From Mesorhizobium sp. (GTDB taxonomy: Bacteria; Pseudomonadota; Alphaproteobacteria; Rhizobiales; Rhizobiaceae): 64,000 bases of DNA. Where the stretch lies: positions 64,868 through 128,867 of the forward strand of contig SAQG01000011.1 of assembly GCA_004020315.1 (NCBI GenBank). The letters run 5' to 3'. A model generated the notes under the pieces. It worked only from the letters and a program-made list of their open reading frames with translations. It was not told where the DNA came from and made no database searches. Numbering within the stretch: the stretch's first letter is position 1; each line of letters begins with the position of its first letter. The translations under genes and the position numbers were made by a program. Of this stretch, positions 25,511 through 33,640 are shown one piece after another.

Positions 25511-26008
25511 CTAGTGTTGCGACGACACCGGCAACAGATCCACCACCGGCAAGGCGACCTCCTCCTTCACCGTCTTGGTGACGATGTAGGTGAAATAGCG
25601 GTCGATGCCGATCTCGCGTTCGAGCAGCGTATCAACCAACCGCTGGTAGGCGTCGATGTCGCGCGCCATCACTTTCAGCAGATAGTCGACGCCGCCGCCC
25701 ACCGACCAGCAGGCGACGATTTCGGGGACGTCGCGGATGACGCGCTCGAAACGGTCGAAATCGGCCTGGCGGTGGCTGGCCAGCGTCACCTCCATCAGGA
25801 CGGTTGCGACCGGCGCGACGGCGCGCATCGCGATCCTGGCATGATAGCCGGTGACGATGCCGGCCTTTTCCAGCTTGCGCAGCCGCATCCAGCACGGCGT
25901 CGGCGACAGGCCGACCTTGTCGGCGAGCGCCAGCTTGGTGATGCGTCCGTCGCGCTGGACCGCGTCGAGGATTTTGAGGTCGATCTGATCGAGTTTCAAT
26001 GCGGCCAT
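25511..26008 (-). CDS. doeX: Lrp/AsnC-family regulator of the ectoine cluster (DoeX-like)
   Basis: 165 residues from ATG at 26008; an in-frame ATG at 26038 would add ten residues with no better ribosome-binding site. N-terminal helix-turn-helix (ITKLALADKVGLSPTPCWMR) and a C-terminal RAM-type ligand-binding domain (VGGGVDYLLKVMARDIDAY). AsnC proteins accompany eut/doe genes in Sinorhizobium, Ruegeria and Halomonas, where an activator role responding to diaminobutyrate-type intermediates has been proposed. It diverges from enuR over 83 bp, so the two regulators share a control region. Confidence 0.88.
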   Translation of the reverse strand: MAALKLDQIDLKILDAVQRDGRITKLALADKVGLSPTPCWMRLRKLEKAGIVTGYHARIAMRAVAPVATVLMEVTLASHRQADFDRFERVIRDVPEIVACWSVGGGVDYLLKVMARDIDAYQRLVDTLLEREIGIDRYFTYIVTKTVKEEVALPVVDLLPVSSQH

Positions 26009-26056
26009 GGGCGTCCACTTTTTGTCCCCCGGCACCATGACGGCGCATTATTTCGA

Positions 26057-26097
26057 TTGTCAATTGCACTGATTTCGATCTCTAATAAGTCATGACA
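26057..26097 (+). promoter_or_regulatory. putative enuR promoter and operator half
   Basis: TTGTCA at 26057-26062 and TCTAAT at 26081-26086 are separated by 18 bp. The predicted transcription start would fall at or just before the ATG at 26092, and no Shine-Dalgarno sequence precedes that ATG, so the transcript may be leaderless. TCATGACA at 26090-26097 is the reverse complement of TGTCATGA found upstream of ehuA. Confidence 0.35.
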
Positions 26098-27477
26098 TTG
26101 TGGCGTCCAGATCCTGCGCTCATCCGGCGGCCGGCCTATCAATCGCTCGCCGACCAGTTCGCGCGTGCGATTCATGATGGGCGGCTGGCCAACGGCGCGC
26201 GGCTGCCGACGCATCGCCGGCTGGCCGACGAATTGAAGCTTTCGGTGCAGACAGTCAGTCGCGCCTACGAGGAACTGATCCGCCGGGGCCTGGTCTCCGG
26301 CGAGATCGGCCGCGGCAGCTTCGTGCAGACGCAGCGCCGCGAGCCGGAGCCGCCCTATCTGCCGGAACGCCTCGGTGAAGTCATCGACCTCTCGATCCTG
26401 AAGCCGGTCTGCGAGCCGATGCATCTGGAACGGCTGAAACAGGCGCTGGGCTGGCTCGCCGAGAACCTGCCGTCGAGCTCGGCGCTGTCGTTTCGGCCGA
26501 ACATGGTGTTCCCGCGCCACCGGGCGGTGGCGGTCGAATGGCTGCGGCTGTGCGGTGTCAATGTCTCCGCGCAGAATGTCAGCCTGACCAACGGCGCCAC
26601 GGCCGGCATGACGGTGGCGCTGATGAGCGTGGCGCCGCCTGGTTCGACCGTCGCCACCGAGGCGATCGGCCATCACACGCTGATCCCGCTGGCGCGTTAT
26701 CTCGGTTTCAACCTCGAGGGCCTGCCGATCGACGACAACGGCCTGATCCCGGAGGCGCTCGACGAGGCGTGCCAGCGCTCCGACATCCGGTCCGTGTTCG
26801 TGCAGCCCTCGGTGATCAACCCGACCGCAACGCTTATGGACGCCGCGCGGCGCGAGCAGATCGCCGCGGTGGCGCGCAGGCACGACATCGCCATAATCGA
26901 GAACGACGTGCTCGGCCCGCTGGTCGAGGACCGCCCGCCGCCGGTCGCCGCCTTCGCGCCGGAGCGCACGCTCTACGTCACCTCCTTCACCAAGATCGTC
27001 GTGCCAGGCCTGCGCATTGGCTATCTGGCGGCGCCCGACCGCTATGTCGCCGCCGTCGCCAACCGGCACCTGGTCTCCAACTGGATGGCGACGCCGATGG
27101 TGGCGGAGATTGCGACAAAATGGGTGACCGACGGTACGGCGATGGAACTCGTCCGCTGGCAGCGTTCAGCGCTGCGGCGGCGGCAGGAGATCGCTGCCCA
27201 GGTGCTTGCCGGGGTCGACTATCGTGTCCATCGTGACGGGTTGCATCTGTGGCTGCAGCTGCCCGGCGACCGCGCCGAGGAAAGTTTCGTCTCGCAGGCC
27301 CGCCTGCAGGGCGTGGCGATCGCACCAGGCACATCGTTCCGTATCTCGGCGGCGCCCTGGCAGCCGGCAGTTCGCATCTCGCTGGGCTCGACAACCGAGG
27401 GGGAACTGCGCGCCGGCCTGAGCGTTGTCACCAAACTTCTGCTCGGCGATCCGGAGCATCTCCTGCTGGCGATCTAG
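26092..27477 (+). CDS. enuR: MocR/GabR-type regulator of ectoine uptake and catabolism
   Basis: 461 residues. N-terminal GntR-type winged helix (LPTHRRLADELKLSVQTVSR, residues ~38-57), then a linker and an aminotransferase-like domain with the PLP Lys in SFTKIVVPG at residue 301. That matches the position of the PLP-binding Lys reported for Ruegeria EnuR. EnuR binds catabolic intermediates through PLP and derepresses the ectoine genes. The start at 26092 has no ribosome-binding site and sits near a possible promoter, so leaderless expression is possible. The gene heads the ehu-eut-doe arm. Confidence 0.9.
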   Translation: MTLWRPDPALIRRPAYQSLADQFARAIHDGRLANGARLPTHRRLADELKLSVQTVSRAYEELIRRGLVSGEIGRGSFVQTQRREPEPPYLPERLGEVIDLSILKPVCEPMHLERLKQALGWLAENLPSSSALSFRPNMVFPRHRAVAVEWLRLCGVNVSAQNVSLTNGATAGMTVALMSVAPPGSTVATEAIGHHTLIPLARYLGFNLEGLPIDDNGLIPEALDEACQRSDIRSVFVQPSVINPTATLMDAARREQIAAVARRHDIAIIENDVLGPLVEDRPPPVAAFAPERTLYVTSFTKIVVPGLRIGYLAAPDRYVAAVANRHLVSNWMATPMVAEIATKWVTDGTAMELVRWQRSALRRRQEIAAQVLAGVDYRVHRDGLHLWLQLPGDRAEESFVSQARLQGVAIAPGTSFRISAAPWQPAVRISLGSTTEGELRAGLSVVTKLLLGDPEHLLLAI

Positions 27478-27515
27478 GCAGACATTGCCGCGAAATTGTG
27501 CGGAGCCAGAAACAT

Positions 27516-27542
27516 TGTCATGAGTTTATTTTCTGATTGACA
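27516..27542 (+). promoter_or_regulatory. putative operator boxes and -35 element upstream of ehuA
   Basis: TGTCATGA at 27516-27523 also occurs, inverted, at the start of enuR. A related TTGACATGA starts at 27537, and its TTGACA (27537-27542) could be a -35 hexamer; no strong -10 is visible 17 bp further on. These sites could bind EnuR. Inference from repeated words only. Confidence 0.35.
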
Positions 27543-27600
27543 TGATTTGGCGCGTTCCGCATCGTTGAAGGCACCAAGCTTCTCCAGCACGGGGAATTCA

Positions 27601-28386
27601 TTGTCCGCGCCCATCATCAAGATCGACGGCATTTCGAAAAGCTTTGGCACCTTCAAGGTGCTGGACGGCCTGTCGATGCAGGTCATGCCGCGCGAGAAGC
27701 TGGCGCTGATCGGCCCATCCGGCTCAGGCAAGACGACGATCCTGCGCATCCTGATGACGCTGGAGAGGATCGACGCAGGCCACATCCAGATCGACGGCGA
27801 GCAGCTTTACCACATGGAGCGCAACGGTCAGTTGCTGCCCGCCGACGAACGGCATCTGGCAAGAATGCGCCAGAAGATCGGCATGGTCTTCCAGCTGTTC
27901 AACCTGTTTCCGCACAAGAGCGTCATCGACAACGTCACGCTGGCGCCGATCTTAACCAAGGGCATGCCGCGCGCCGCCGCCGAGAAACGGGCGATGGAAC
28001 TGCTCGACATGGTCGGCATGACCGACAAGGCCAAAGCGATGCCGGCGCAGCTCTCCGGCGGGCAGAAGCAGCGCGTGGCGATCGCCCGGGCGCTGGCGCT
28101 GCAGCCCAGGATCATGCTGTTCGACGAGGTGACGTCGGCGCTGGATCCGGAACTGGTCGAGGAGGTGCTGAACGTCTTGTGGCGGCTCTGCTCCGAGACC
28201 GACATGACCATGCTGCTGGTCACCCACGAAATGGGTTTTGCCCATGATTTCGCCGACCGGGTTCTGTTCTTCGACCGCGGCAAGATCGTCGAGGAAGGCA
28301 AGCCCGACGAGATTTTCCGCAACCCCAAGCAGGAGCGTACGCAAGCTTTCCTGAAGAAGATCATCGCGGCCGGACATCGCGTCTGA
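27601..28386 (+). CDS. ehuA: ectoine/hydroxyectoine ABC transporter ATP-binding protein
   Basis: 261 residues from a TTG at 27601 with GGGGAA just upstream; a longer TTG start at 27547 adds a non-conserved leader. Walker A GPSGSGKTT, signature LSGGQKQR and Walker B IMLFDEVTSALD are intact, with the polar amino-acid (GlnQ/HisP) subfamily layout. It powers uptake through EhuC/EhuD. The identity rests on its place at the head of ehuBCD-eutABC-doeAB, the order known from Sinorhizobium meliloti. A GTG or TTG start is unusual among its neighbours. Confidence 0.9.
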   Translation: MSAPIIKIDGISKSFGTFKVLDGLSMQVMPREKLALIGPSGSGKTTILRILMTLERIDAGHIQIDGEQLYHMERNGQLLPADERHLARMRQKIGMVFQLFNLFPHKSVIDNVTLAPILTKGMPRAAAEKRAMELLDMVGMTDKAKAMPAQLSGGQKQRVAIARALALQPRIMLFDEVTSALDPELVEEVLNVLWRLCSETDMTMLLVTHEMGFAHDFADRVLFFDRGKIVEEGKPDEIFRNPKQERTQAFLKKIIAAGHRV

Positions 28387-28480
28387 CTGCCATGTCAGAG
28401 GCGGCAACGCCGTCCTCAAGGGCCGGCGAAGCCGTCTCGAACCAAAGCAAACCAAGAAGAGAAACAAGGAGTTGGGAACA

Positions 28481-29332
28481 ATGAAGAAACTTGGCATTCT
28501 GGCCGGCGTGGCCGGTGTTGCACTGACCGCAATTCTGGCTGCCTCGACCGCCGGATCGGCCGACGACAGCAAGCTCGAAGAGCTCAAGGCACAGGGCTTT
28601 GCCCGCGTCGCCATCGCCAATGAGCCGCCTTATACGGCGGTTGCGGCCGACGGCAAGGTTTCGGGCGCGGCGCCCGATGTAGCGCGCGAAATCTTCAAGC
28701 GCCTCGGCGTCAACGACATCGTCGCCTCGATTTCTGAATATGGCGCGATGATCCCCGGCCTGCAGGCCGGCCGTTTCGACGTCGTCACCGCCGGCCTGTT
28801 CATGAAGCCGGAGCGTTGCGCGGCGGTCGCCTATTCGGAGCCGGTGCTGTGCGACGCCGAGGCGATGCTGGTGAAGAAGGGCAATCCGAAGGGCTTCAAG
28901 AGTTACGAGGATGTCGCCAAGGATGCCACCGCAACGATCGGGGCGCCGGGCGGCGGCACCGAGGAGAAGCTGGCGCTCACTGCCGGCGTTCCGCGTGACC
29001 GCGTCATCGTCGTGCCGGACGGCCAGAGCGGCCTGAAGATGCTGCAGGACGGCCGCATCGATGCCTATTCGCTGCCGGTGCTGTCGATCAATGATTTGGT
29101 CAAGAAGGCCAACGATCCGAACCTCGAAGTCGTCGCCCCGGTGGTCGGCGCCCCGGTCTATTGTGACGGCGCGGCGTTCAAGAAAGGCGACGAGGCGCTG
29201 CGCGACGCCTATGACGTCGAACTGGCCAAGCTGAAGGAGTCCGGCGAATTCGCCAAGATCATCGAGCCCTACGGCTTCTCGGCAGCAGCGGCGATGTCGA
29301 CGACGCGCGACAAGCTCTGCTCGGCAAAGTAA
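28481..29332 (+). CDS. ehuB: ectoine/hydroxyectoine-binding periplasmic protein
   Basis: 283 residues; ATG at 28481 after AAGGAG. Signal peptide (GVALTAILAASTAGSADD) is cut near residue 27. The mature protein is a type II periplasmic binding protein of the polar amino-acid family (RVAIANEPPYTAV, PDVAREIFKRL, DVVTAGLFMKPERC). In S. meliloti EhuB binds ectoine and hydroxyectoine through an aromatic cage; which aromatic residues serve here cannot be fixed without a structure. It is followed by two stable hairpins before ehuC, which may allow it to be made in excess. Confidence 0.92.
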   Translation: MKKLGILAGVAGVALTAILAASTAGSADDSKLEELKAQGFARVAIANEPPYTAVAADGKVSGAAPDVAREIFKRLGVNDIVASISEYGAMIPGLQAGRFDVVTAGLFMKPERCAAVAYSEPVLCDAEAMLVKKGNPKGFKSYEDVAKDATATIGAPGGGTEEKLALTAGVPRDRVIVVPDGQSGLKMLQDGRIDAYSLPVLSINDLVKKANDPNLEVVAPVVGAPVYCDGAAFKKGDEALRDAYDVELAKLKESGEFAKIIEPYGFSAAAAMSTTRDKLCSAK

Positions 29333-29350
29333 AAGTTGCCCTCACCCTTA

Positions 29351-29428
29351 CCTCTCCCCGTGAAGAACGGGGAGAGGGGCCGCCAACGCTGGAGCTTCAC
29401 CCTTCTCCCCGTCCATACGGGGAGAAGG
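29351..29428. repeat. two stable hairpins between ehuB and ehuC
   Basis: Hairpin 1 is CCTCTCCCCG (29351-29360) with CGGGGAGAGG (29368-29377), loop 7. Hairpin 2 is CCTTCTCCCCG (29401-29411) with CGGGGAGAAGG (29418-29428), loop 6. Both stems are perfect. They resemble repeated palindromes that stabilise upstream mRNA or reduce read-through after a binding-protein gene. Confidence 0.7.
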
Positions 29429-29486
29429 TGCCGGCAGGCGGATGAGGGGCGGCGCCGACCTTCTCTAATAATCACCCAGCGGAGAA

Positions 29487-30158
29487 ATGCTTAGCCCAAT
29501 GACCCAATGGTCCGGCTATTTCGGCCTGATATTGCAGGGAGCGCTTGTTACCATCGAGCTGACGCTGATGGGGTCGGTGCTTGCCCTGATCATGGCCTTT
29601 CTCGCCGGGCTGGGGCGGCTGTCGCGTTTTTTCGCCATTCGGGCGCTGGCCACTGCCTATATCGAATTCTTCCGCGGCACCTCGATCTTCGTGCAGCTGT
29701 TCTGGGCCTATTTCGTGCTGCCGTTCGTCGGCATTTCGCTGACGCCGCTGCAGGCCGGCGTGCTGGCGCTCGGCCTCAATGTCGGCGCCTATGGGGCGGA
29801 GGTGGTGCGCGGCGCCATCCAGTCGATCGGCCGCGAACAGTACGAGGCCTGCACCGCGCTCAATCTCGGCCGCTGGCAAGCCATGCGCCACGTCATCCTG
29901 CCGCAGGCGCTGCTGGTCATGCTACCGACCTTCGGCAACAACGCCATCGAATTGCTCAAGGCCACCGCCGTCGTTTCGCTGATTTCGCTCACCGACCTCA
30001 CCTTCCAGGCCCAGGTCGTGCGCTCGCAGACCGGCAACACACTGGTGCCGTTCACCACTATTCTCGTCATCTATTTCGCCCTTGCGCTGATCATTTCCTG
30101 GGGCGTGCGTTCGCTGGAACGCCGCATGGCGCGCGGCCTCGACGGGGTGCGCGTCTGA
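29487..30158 (+). CDS. ehuC: ectoine/hydroxyectoine ABC transporter permease
   Basis: 223 residues with about five membrane segments and the permease EAA loop (EQYEACTALNLGRWQAMRHV). Family FRGTSIFVQLFWAYFVLP matches the HisMQ/polar amino-acid permeases. Start either ATG 29487 or ATG 29499; GGAG is too close to the first and rather far from the second, so the N-terminus is uncertain by four residues. Cotranscribed with ehuD (16-bp gap). Confidence 0.92.
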   Translation: MLSPMTQWSGYFGLILQGALVTIELTLMGSVLALIMAFLAGLGRLSRFFAIRALATAYIEFFRGTSIFVQLFWAYFVLPFVGISLTPLQAGVLALGLNVGAYGAEVVRGAIQSIGREQYEACTALNLGRWQAMRHVILPQALLVMLPTFGNNAIELLKATAVVSLISLTDLTFQAQVVRSQTGNTLVPFTTILVIYFALALIISWGVRSLERRMARGLDGVRV

Positions 30159-30174
30159 TGGATCGGGCCTCATA

Positions 30175-30834
30175 ATGGAGTGGGATTGGAATTTCGTCTG
30201 GGAGATCATGCCGACCCTGATCCAGGGCGTGAAGATCACCATCCTGGCGACGCTGCTTGGCTCGGTTCTGGCCGCGATCGTCGGGCTGGCCATTGCGCTG
30301 GCGCGACGCTCGCCGAACAAGGCTTTGTCGCGCACCGTCGGCTTCCTCGCCGAGTTCATCCGCGGTACGCCGCTGCTGGTGCAGCTCTATTTCATCTTCT
30401 ACGTGCTGCCGGATATCGGTATCCTGCTGCCGCCACTGGTGGCCGGCGTCATCGGGCTTGGCCTGCACTACGGAACTTACACGGCCGAGGTCTATCGCGC
30501 CGGCATCGACAATGTGCCGCGCGGCCAGTGGGAAGCCGCCAAGGCCTGCAATCTCAACGCCAGGCAGACCTGGACCCACATCATCATCCCGCAGGCGATT
30601 CCGCCGATGATCCCGGCGCTTGCCAACTACTTCATCGCGATGTTCAAGGAGACGCCGCTGCTGTCGGCGATCACCGTGCTGGAATTGATGAACCAGGCCA
30701 AGAGCGTCGCCAACACCTACTACCGCTATGTCGAGCCGATGACCTTGGTCGGCGCCTTCTTCCTCGTCATCAGCCTATTCTCGGTCGTGCTGCTGCGCTG
30801 GCTGGAACGCCGCTACGGCAAGATCGAGAGGTAA
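30175..30834 (+). CDS. ehuD: ectoine/hydroxyectoine ABC transporter permease
   Basis: 219 residues, second HisMQ-type permease, with FIRGTPLLVQLYFIFYVLP and the EAA loop (GQWEAAKACNLNARQTWTHI). It pairs with EhuC to form the membrane channel. The gap to eutA is five bases. No strong ribosome-binding site precedes the ATG, so translation may depend on coupling with ehuC. Confidence 0.92.
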   Translation: MEWDWNFVWEIMPTLIQGVKITILATLLGSVLAAIVGLAIALARRSPNKALSRTVGFLAEFIRGTPLLVQLYFIFYVLPDIGILLPPLVAGVIGLGLHYGTYTAEVYRAGIDNVPRGQWEAAKACNLNARQTWTHIIIPQAIPPMIPALANYFIAMFKETPLLSAITVLELMNQAKSVANTYYRYVEPMTLVGAFFLVISLFSVVLLRWLERRYGKIER

Positions 30835-30839
30835 TCTTC

Positions 30840-31616
30840 ATGAAACACTTGCCCGAAATCAGACTGACGCCGACACGGCCGGCGCTCGACGCGCGTGCGC
30901 TGGAAAAGCGTGTCGGCCTGATCATCCTTGCCACCGACCATACGACCGAACCGGACTTTCGCCGCATCGTGGCGAGTGACAGGATCGGCGTCTATGTCGC
31001 GCGTATTCCCTACGCCAATCCGACGACGCCGGGGAATTTGCGCAAGATGCAGCCGTCGCTGACGGCAGGCGCGGCGCTCATCCTGCCCGACGAGCCGCTC
31101 GACGCGATCTGCTATTCCTGCACCTCGGCCTCGGTGGTCATCGGCGATGCCGAGATCGAGGCGGCGCTACAGGCGGCCAAACCCGGCGTGCCCGTGGTTA
31201 CGCCGCCGATGGCAGGGGTGCGCGGCTTGAAGGCGCTGGGCGCCAGGACGATCAGCGTTCTTACTCCCTACACGGTCGAAACCAGCCGGCCGATGGCGGC
31301 CTATTTCGCGGCGCACGGTTTCGAGATCGCCAGCTTCACCTGTCTCGGCTTCGAGGACGACCGCGAGATGGCACGGATTGCGCCGGCGTCGCTGGTCGAA
31401 CTGGCGCGCGAGGCGACCGATGCGCAAGCGGACGCGCTGTTCGTCTCCTGCACGGCGCTGCGGGCCGCGCTTGCTGTCGTCGGCATGGAGGAGGCGATCG
31501 GCCGTCCGGTCGTGACCAGCAACCAGGCCACGGCCTGGAACTGTCTGCGGCTGTGCGGCGACGACGAGCCGCGCGCCGAATTCGGCCGCCTGATGACGCT
31601 GCCGTTGGGACGATGA
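30840..31616 (+). CDS. eutA: ectoine utilisation protein EutA (Asp/Glu racemase-maleate isomerase fold)
   Basis: 258 residues. Two-domain Asp/Glu/hydantoin racemase fold with the paired Cys residues expected for this superfamily: CYSCTSASVVIGD in the first half and LFVSCTALRAAL in the second. EutA is thought to help convert hydroxyectoine to ectoine along with EutB and EutC, perhaps by racemising an intermediate. ATG at 30840, four bases before eutB begins after its stop. The family assignment is firm; the precise step in the pathway is only proposed in the literature. Confidence 0.9.
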   Translation: MKHLPEIRLTPTRPALDARALEKRVGLIILATDHTTEPDFRRIVASDRIGVYVARIPYANPTTPGNLRKMQPSLTAGAALILPDEPLDAICYSCTSASVVIGDAEIEAALQAAKPGVPVVTPPMAGVRGLKALGARTISVLTPYTVETSRPMAAYFAAHGFEIASFTCLGFEDDREMARIAPASLVELAREATDAQADALFVSCTALRAALAVVGMEEAIGRPVVTSNQATAWNCLRLCGDDEPRAEFGRLMTLPLGR

Positions 31617-31620
31617 GGCG

Positions 31621-32613
31621 ATGACTCTTGCGCCCATCATCCTCGCCGATATCCAGTCAGCCCGCGAGCGCATCGCAGGCAAGGTCGAGCGCACGCCGAC
31701 CGTGCCTTCCCTGAGTCTTTCCGGGCACTTGGGCGTGCCTGTTTATCTCAAGCTCGAACATAGGCAGACCACCGGCAGCTTCAAGCTGCGCGGCGCCTCG
31801 AACGCCATCGCGTCGCTGAACGCCGAGGAGAAGGCGCGCGGCGTGGTCGCCGCCTCGACCGGCAATCACGGCCGGGCGCTGGCCCACTCGGCGAAGCTCG
31901 AAGGCATCCGTGCGACGATCTGCATGTCGCGGCTGGTGCCACAGAACAAGCTCGACGAGATTCGCCGGCTCGGCGCCGAGATCCGCATTGTCGGCAACAG
32001 CCAGGACGATGCGCAGCAGGAGGTCGAACGGCTGGTCGCGGAAGAGGCACTGGTCATGCTGCCGCCCTTCGACCATCCTGATATCATCGCCGGGCAAGGC
32101 ACGCTTGGGCTGGAGATCATCGAACAGGTTGCGGACGCCGCCCAGGTGCTGGTGCCGCTGTCGGGCGGTGGGCTGGCGGCGGGTGTCGCCGCCGCCGTGA
32201 AGGGCGTCAGCCCCGGCACGAAAGTCATCGGCGTTTCGATGGCGCGGGGTGCAGCGATGAAGGCGAGCCTCGATGCCGGACATCCGGTTTTGGTCGAGGA
32301 ACTGCCGACGCTGGCGGATTCGCTCGGCGGCGGCATCGGCCTCCACAACCGGCTGACTTTCTCGATGTGCCGCGACTTGCTCGACGACGTGATCCTGCTC
32401 AGCGAGGACGAGATCGCCGCCGGCATCCGCCATGCCTATGAACAGGAGCGCGAGATCGTCGAAGGCGCCGGCGCGGTCGGCATCGCCGCCGTGCTCGCTG
32501 GCAAGGTCAGGGCGAGCGGCCCCACGGTCCTCATTCTGTCCGGCCGCAACATCGACATGACGCTGCACAGGAAAGTCGTTTGCGGCGAAGCAGTTGAGGA
32601 GAGCGCCGCATGA
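31621..32613 (+). CDS. eutB: hydroxyectoine utilisation dehydratase EutB (threonine dehydratase-like)
   Basis: 330 residues. Fold type II PLP enzyme: PLP Lys55 in TGSFKLRGASNAI, phosphate loop VPLSGGGLAAGVAAA. The C-terminal serine/threonine-dehydratase regulatory domain is missing, as in catabolic forms. Role proposed from the eut pathway: elimination of the hydroxyl group from a hydroxyectoine-derived compound. The start follows eutA by four bases; the stop overlaps eutC by four (ATGA). Confidence 0.9.
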   Translation: MTLAPIILADIQSARERIAGKVERTPTVPSLSLSGHLGVPVYLKLEHRQTTGSFKLRGASNAIASLNAEEKARGVVAASTGNHGRALAHSAKLEGIRATICMSRLVPQNKLDEIRRLGAEIRIVGNSQDDAQQEVERLVAEEALVMLPPFDHPDIIAGQGTLGLEIIEQVADAAQVLVPLSGGGLAAGVAAAVKGVSPGTKVIGVSMARGAAMKASLDAGHPVLVEELPTLADSLGGGIGLHNRLTFSMCRDLLDDVILLSEDEIAAGIRHAYEQEREIVEGAGAVGIAAVLAGKVRASGPTVLILSGRNIDMTLHRKVVCGEAVEESAA

Positions 32614-33602
32614 GCCGGATGACGATACTCACCGAAGCCGAATTGCGGGCGATCGTGAAGCTCGATCTCGATGCCGTCGCCTGCGTCGAAAATGCGTTCC
32701 GCGCGCTCGCCACCTTACCGGTGGCGATGCCACCGATCCTGCGGCTCGACATTCCCGAGCATCGCGGCGAGGTCGACGTCAAGACCGCCTATGTGCCCGG
32801 GATCGACGGCTTTGCCATCAAGATCAGCCCCGGCTTCTTCGACAATCCGAAGCTCGGCCTGCCCAGCGTCAACGGCATGATGGTGCTGCTGTCGTCAAAA
32901 ACCGGGCTGGTCGAGGCGCTGCTGCTCGACAATGGTTATTTGACCGACGTCCGTACGGCGGCGGCCGGAGCGGTCGCGGCGAAGCATCTTTCGCGGCCGG
33001 ACTCCTCGATCGCTGCGATCTTCGGCGCCGGCGTCCAGGCAGGGCTGCAGCTCGAGGCGCTTAGACTGGTGCGGCCGATCGCCGAGGCCCGCATCTGGGC
33101 CAGGGATGCAGCCAAGGCCGAGGTTGCGGCGGATACATTGCGCCAAAAGCTGGGCATCGTCGTGCGCTCCGAGCCCGACGCGGCAAAGGCGGTGGCTGGC
33201 GCCGACATCATCGTCACCACGACCCCGTCGACCGAGCCGCTGATCAAGGCCGGCTTCATTTCCGCCGGCCAGCACATCACCGCGATGGGCTCGGACGCCG
33301 AGCACAAGAACGAGATCGCGCCGGCGATCCTGCGCATGGCCGATCTCTATGTCGCCGACAGCGCGAGGCAGACGCGGCTGCTGGGCGAACTGCATCATGC
33401 CATCGCAACCGGTGTGATGACAGCCGATGCCGAAGTAACCGAGCTCGGCCAGATCATCGTCGGCGAAAGGCATGGCCGGCGCTCCGACAGCGACATCACA
33501 ATCGCCGACCTCACCGGCACCGGCGTGCAGGACACGGCGATCGCCACGCTCGCCCGCGATCGTGCCCGGGCGGCCAACACCGGAACGATTTTCGAAAGCT
33601 GA
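32610..33602 (+). CDS. eutC: EutC, ornithine cyclodeaminase/mu-crystallin family
   Basis: 330 residues. The NAD-binding motif FGAGVQAGLQLEAL and the preceding TAAAGAVAAKHL segment define the ornithine cyclodeaminase/mu-crystallin family. It would act as an NAD(P)-linked imine reductase or dehydrogenase in hydroxyectoine processing with EutA and EutB. Translation is coupled to eutB through the ATGA overlap. Conserved Lys and Asp positions look normal. Confidence 0.9.
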   Translation: MSRMTILTEAELRAIVKLDLDAVACVENAFRALATLPVAMPPILRLDIPEHRGEVDVKTAYVPGIDGFAIKISPGFFDNPKLGLPSVNGMMVLLSSKTGLVEALLLDNGYLTDVRTAAAGAVAAKHLSRPDSSIAAIFGAGVQAGLQLEALRLVRPIAEARIWARDAAKAEVAADTLRQKLGIVVRSEPDAAKAVAGADIIVTTTPSTEPLIKAGFISAGQHITAMGSDAEHKNEIAPAILRMADLYVADSARQTRLLGELHHAIATGVMTADAEVTELGQIIVGERHGRRSDSDITIADLTGTGVQDTAIATLARDRARAANTGTIFES

Positions 33603-33640
33603 TACCGGCCGCAAGGCCCAACAAAAGAGGACCAAGAACA

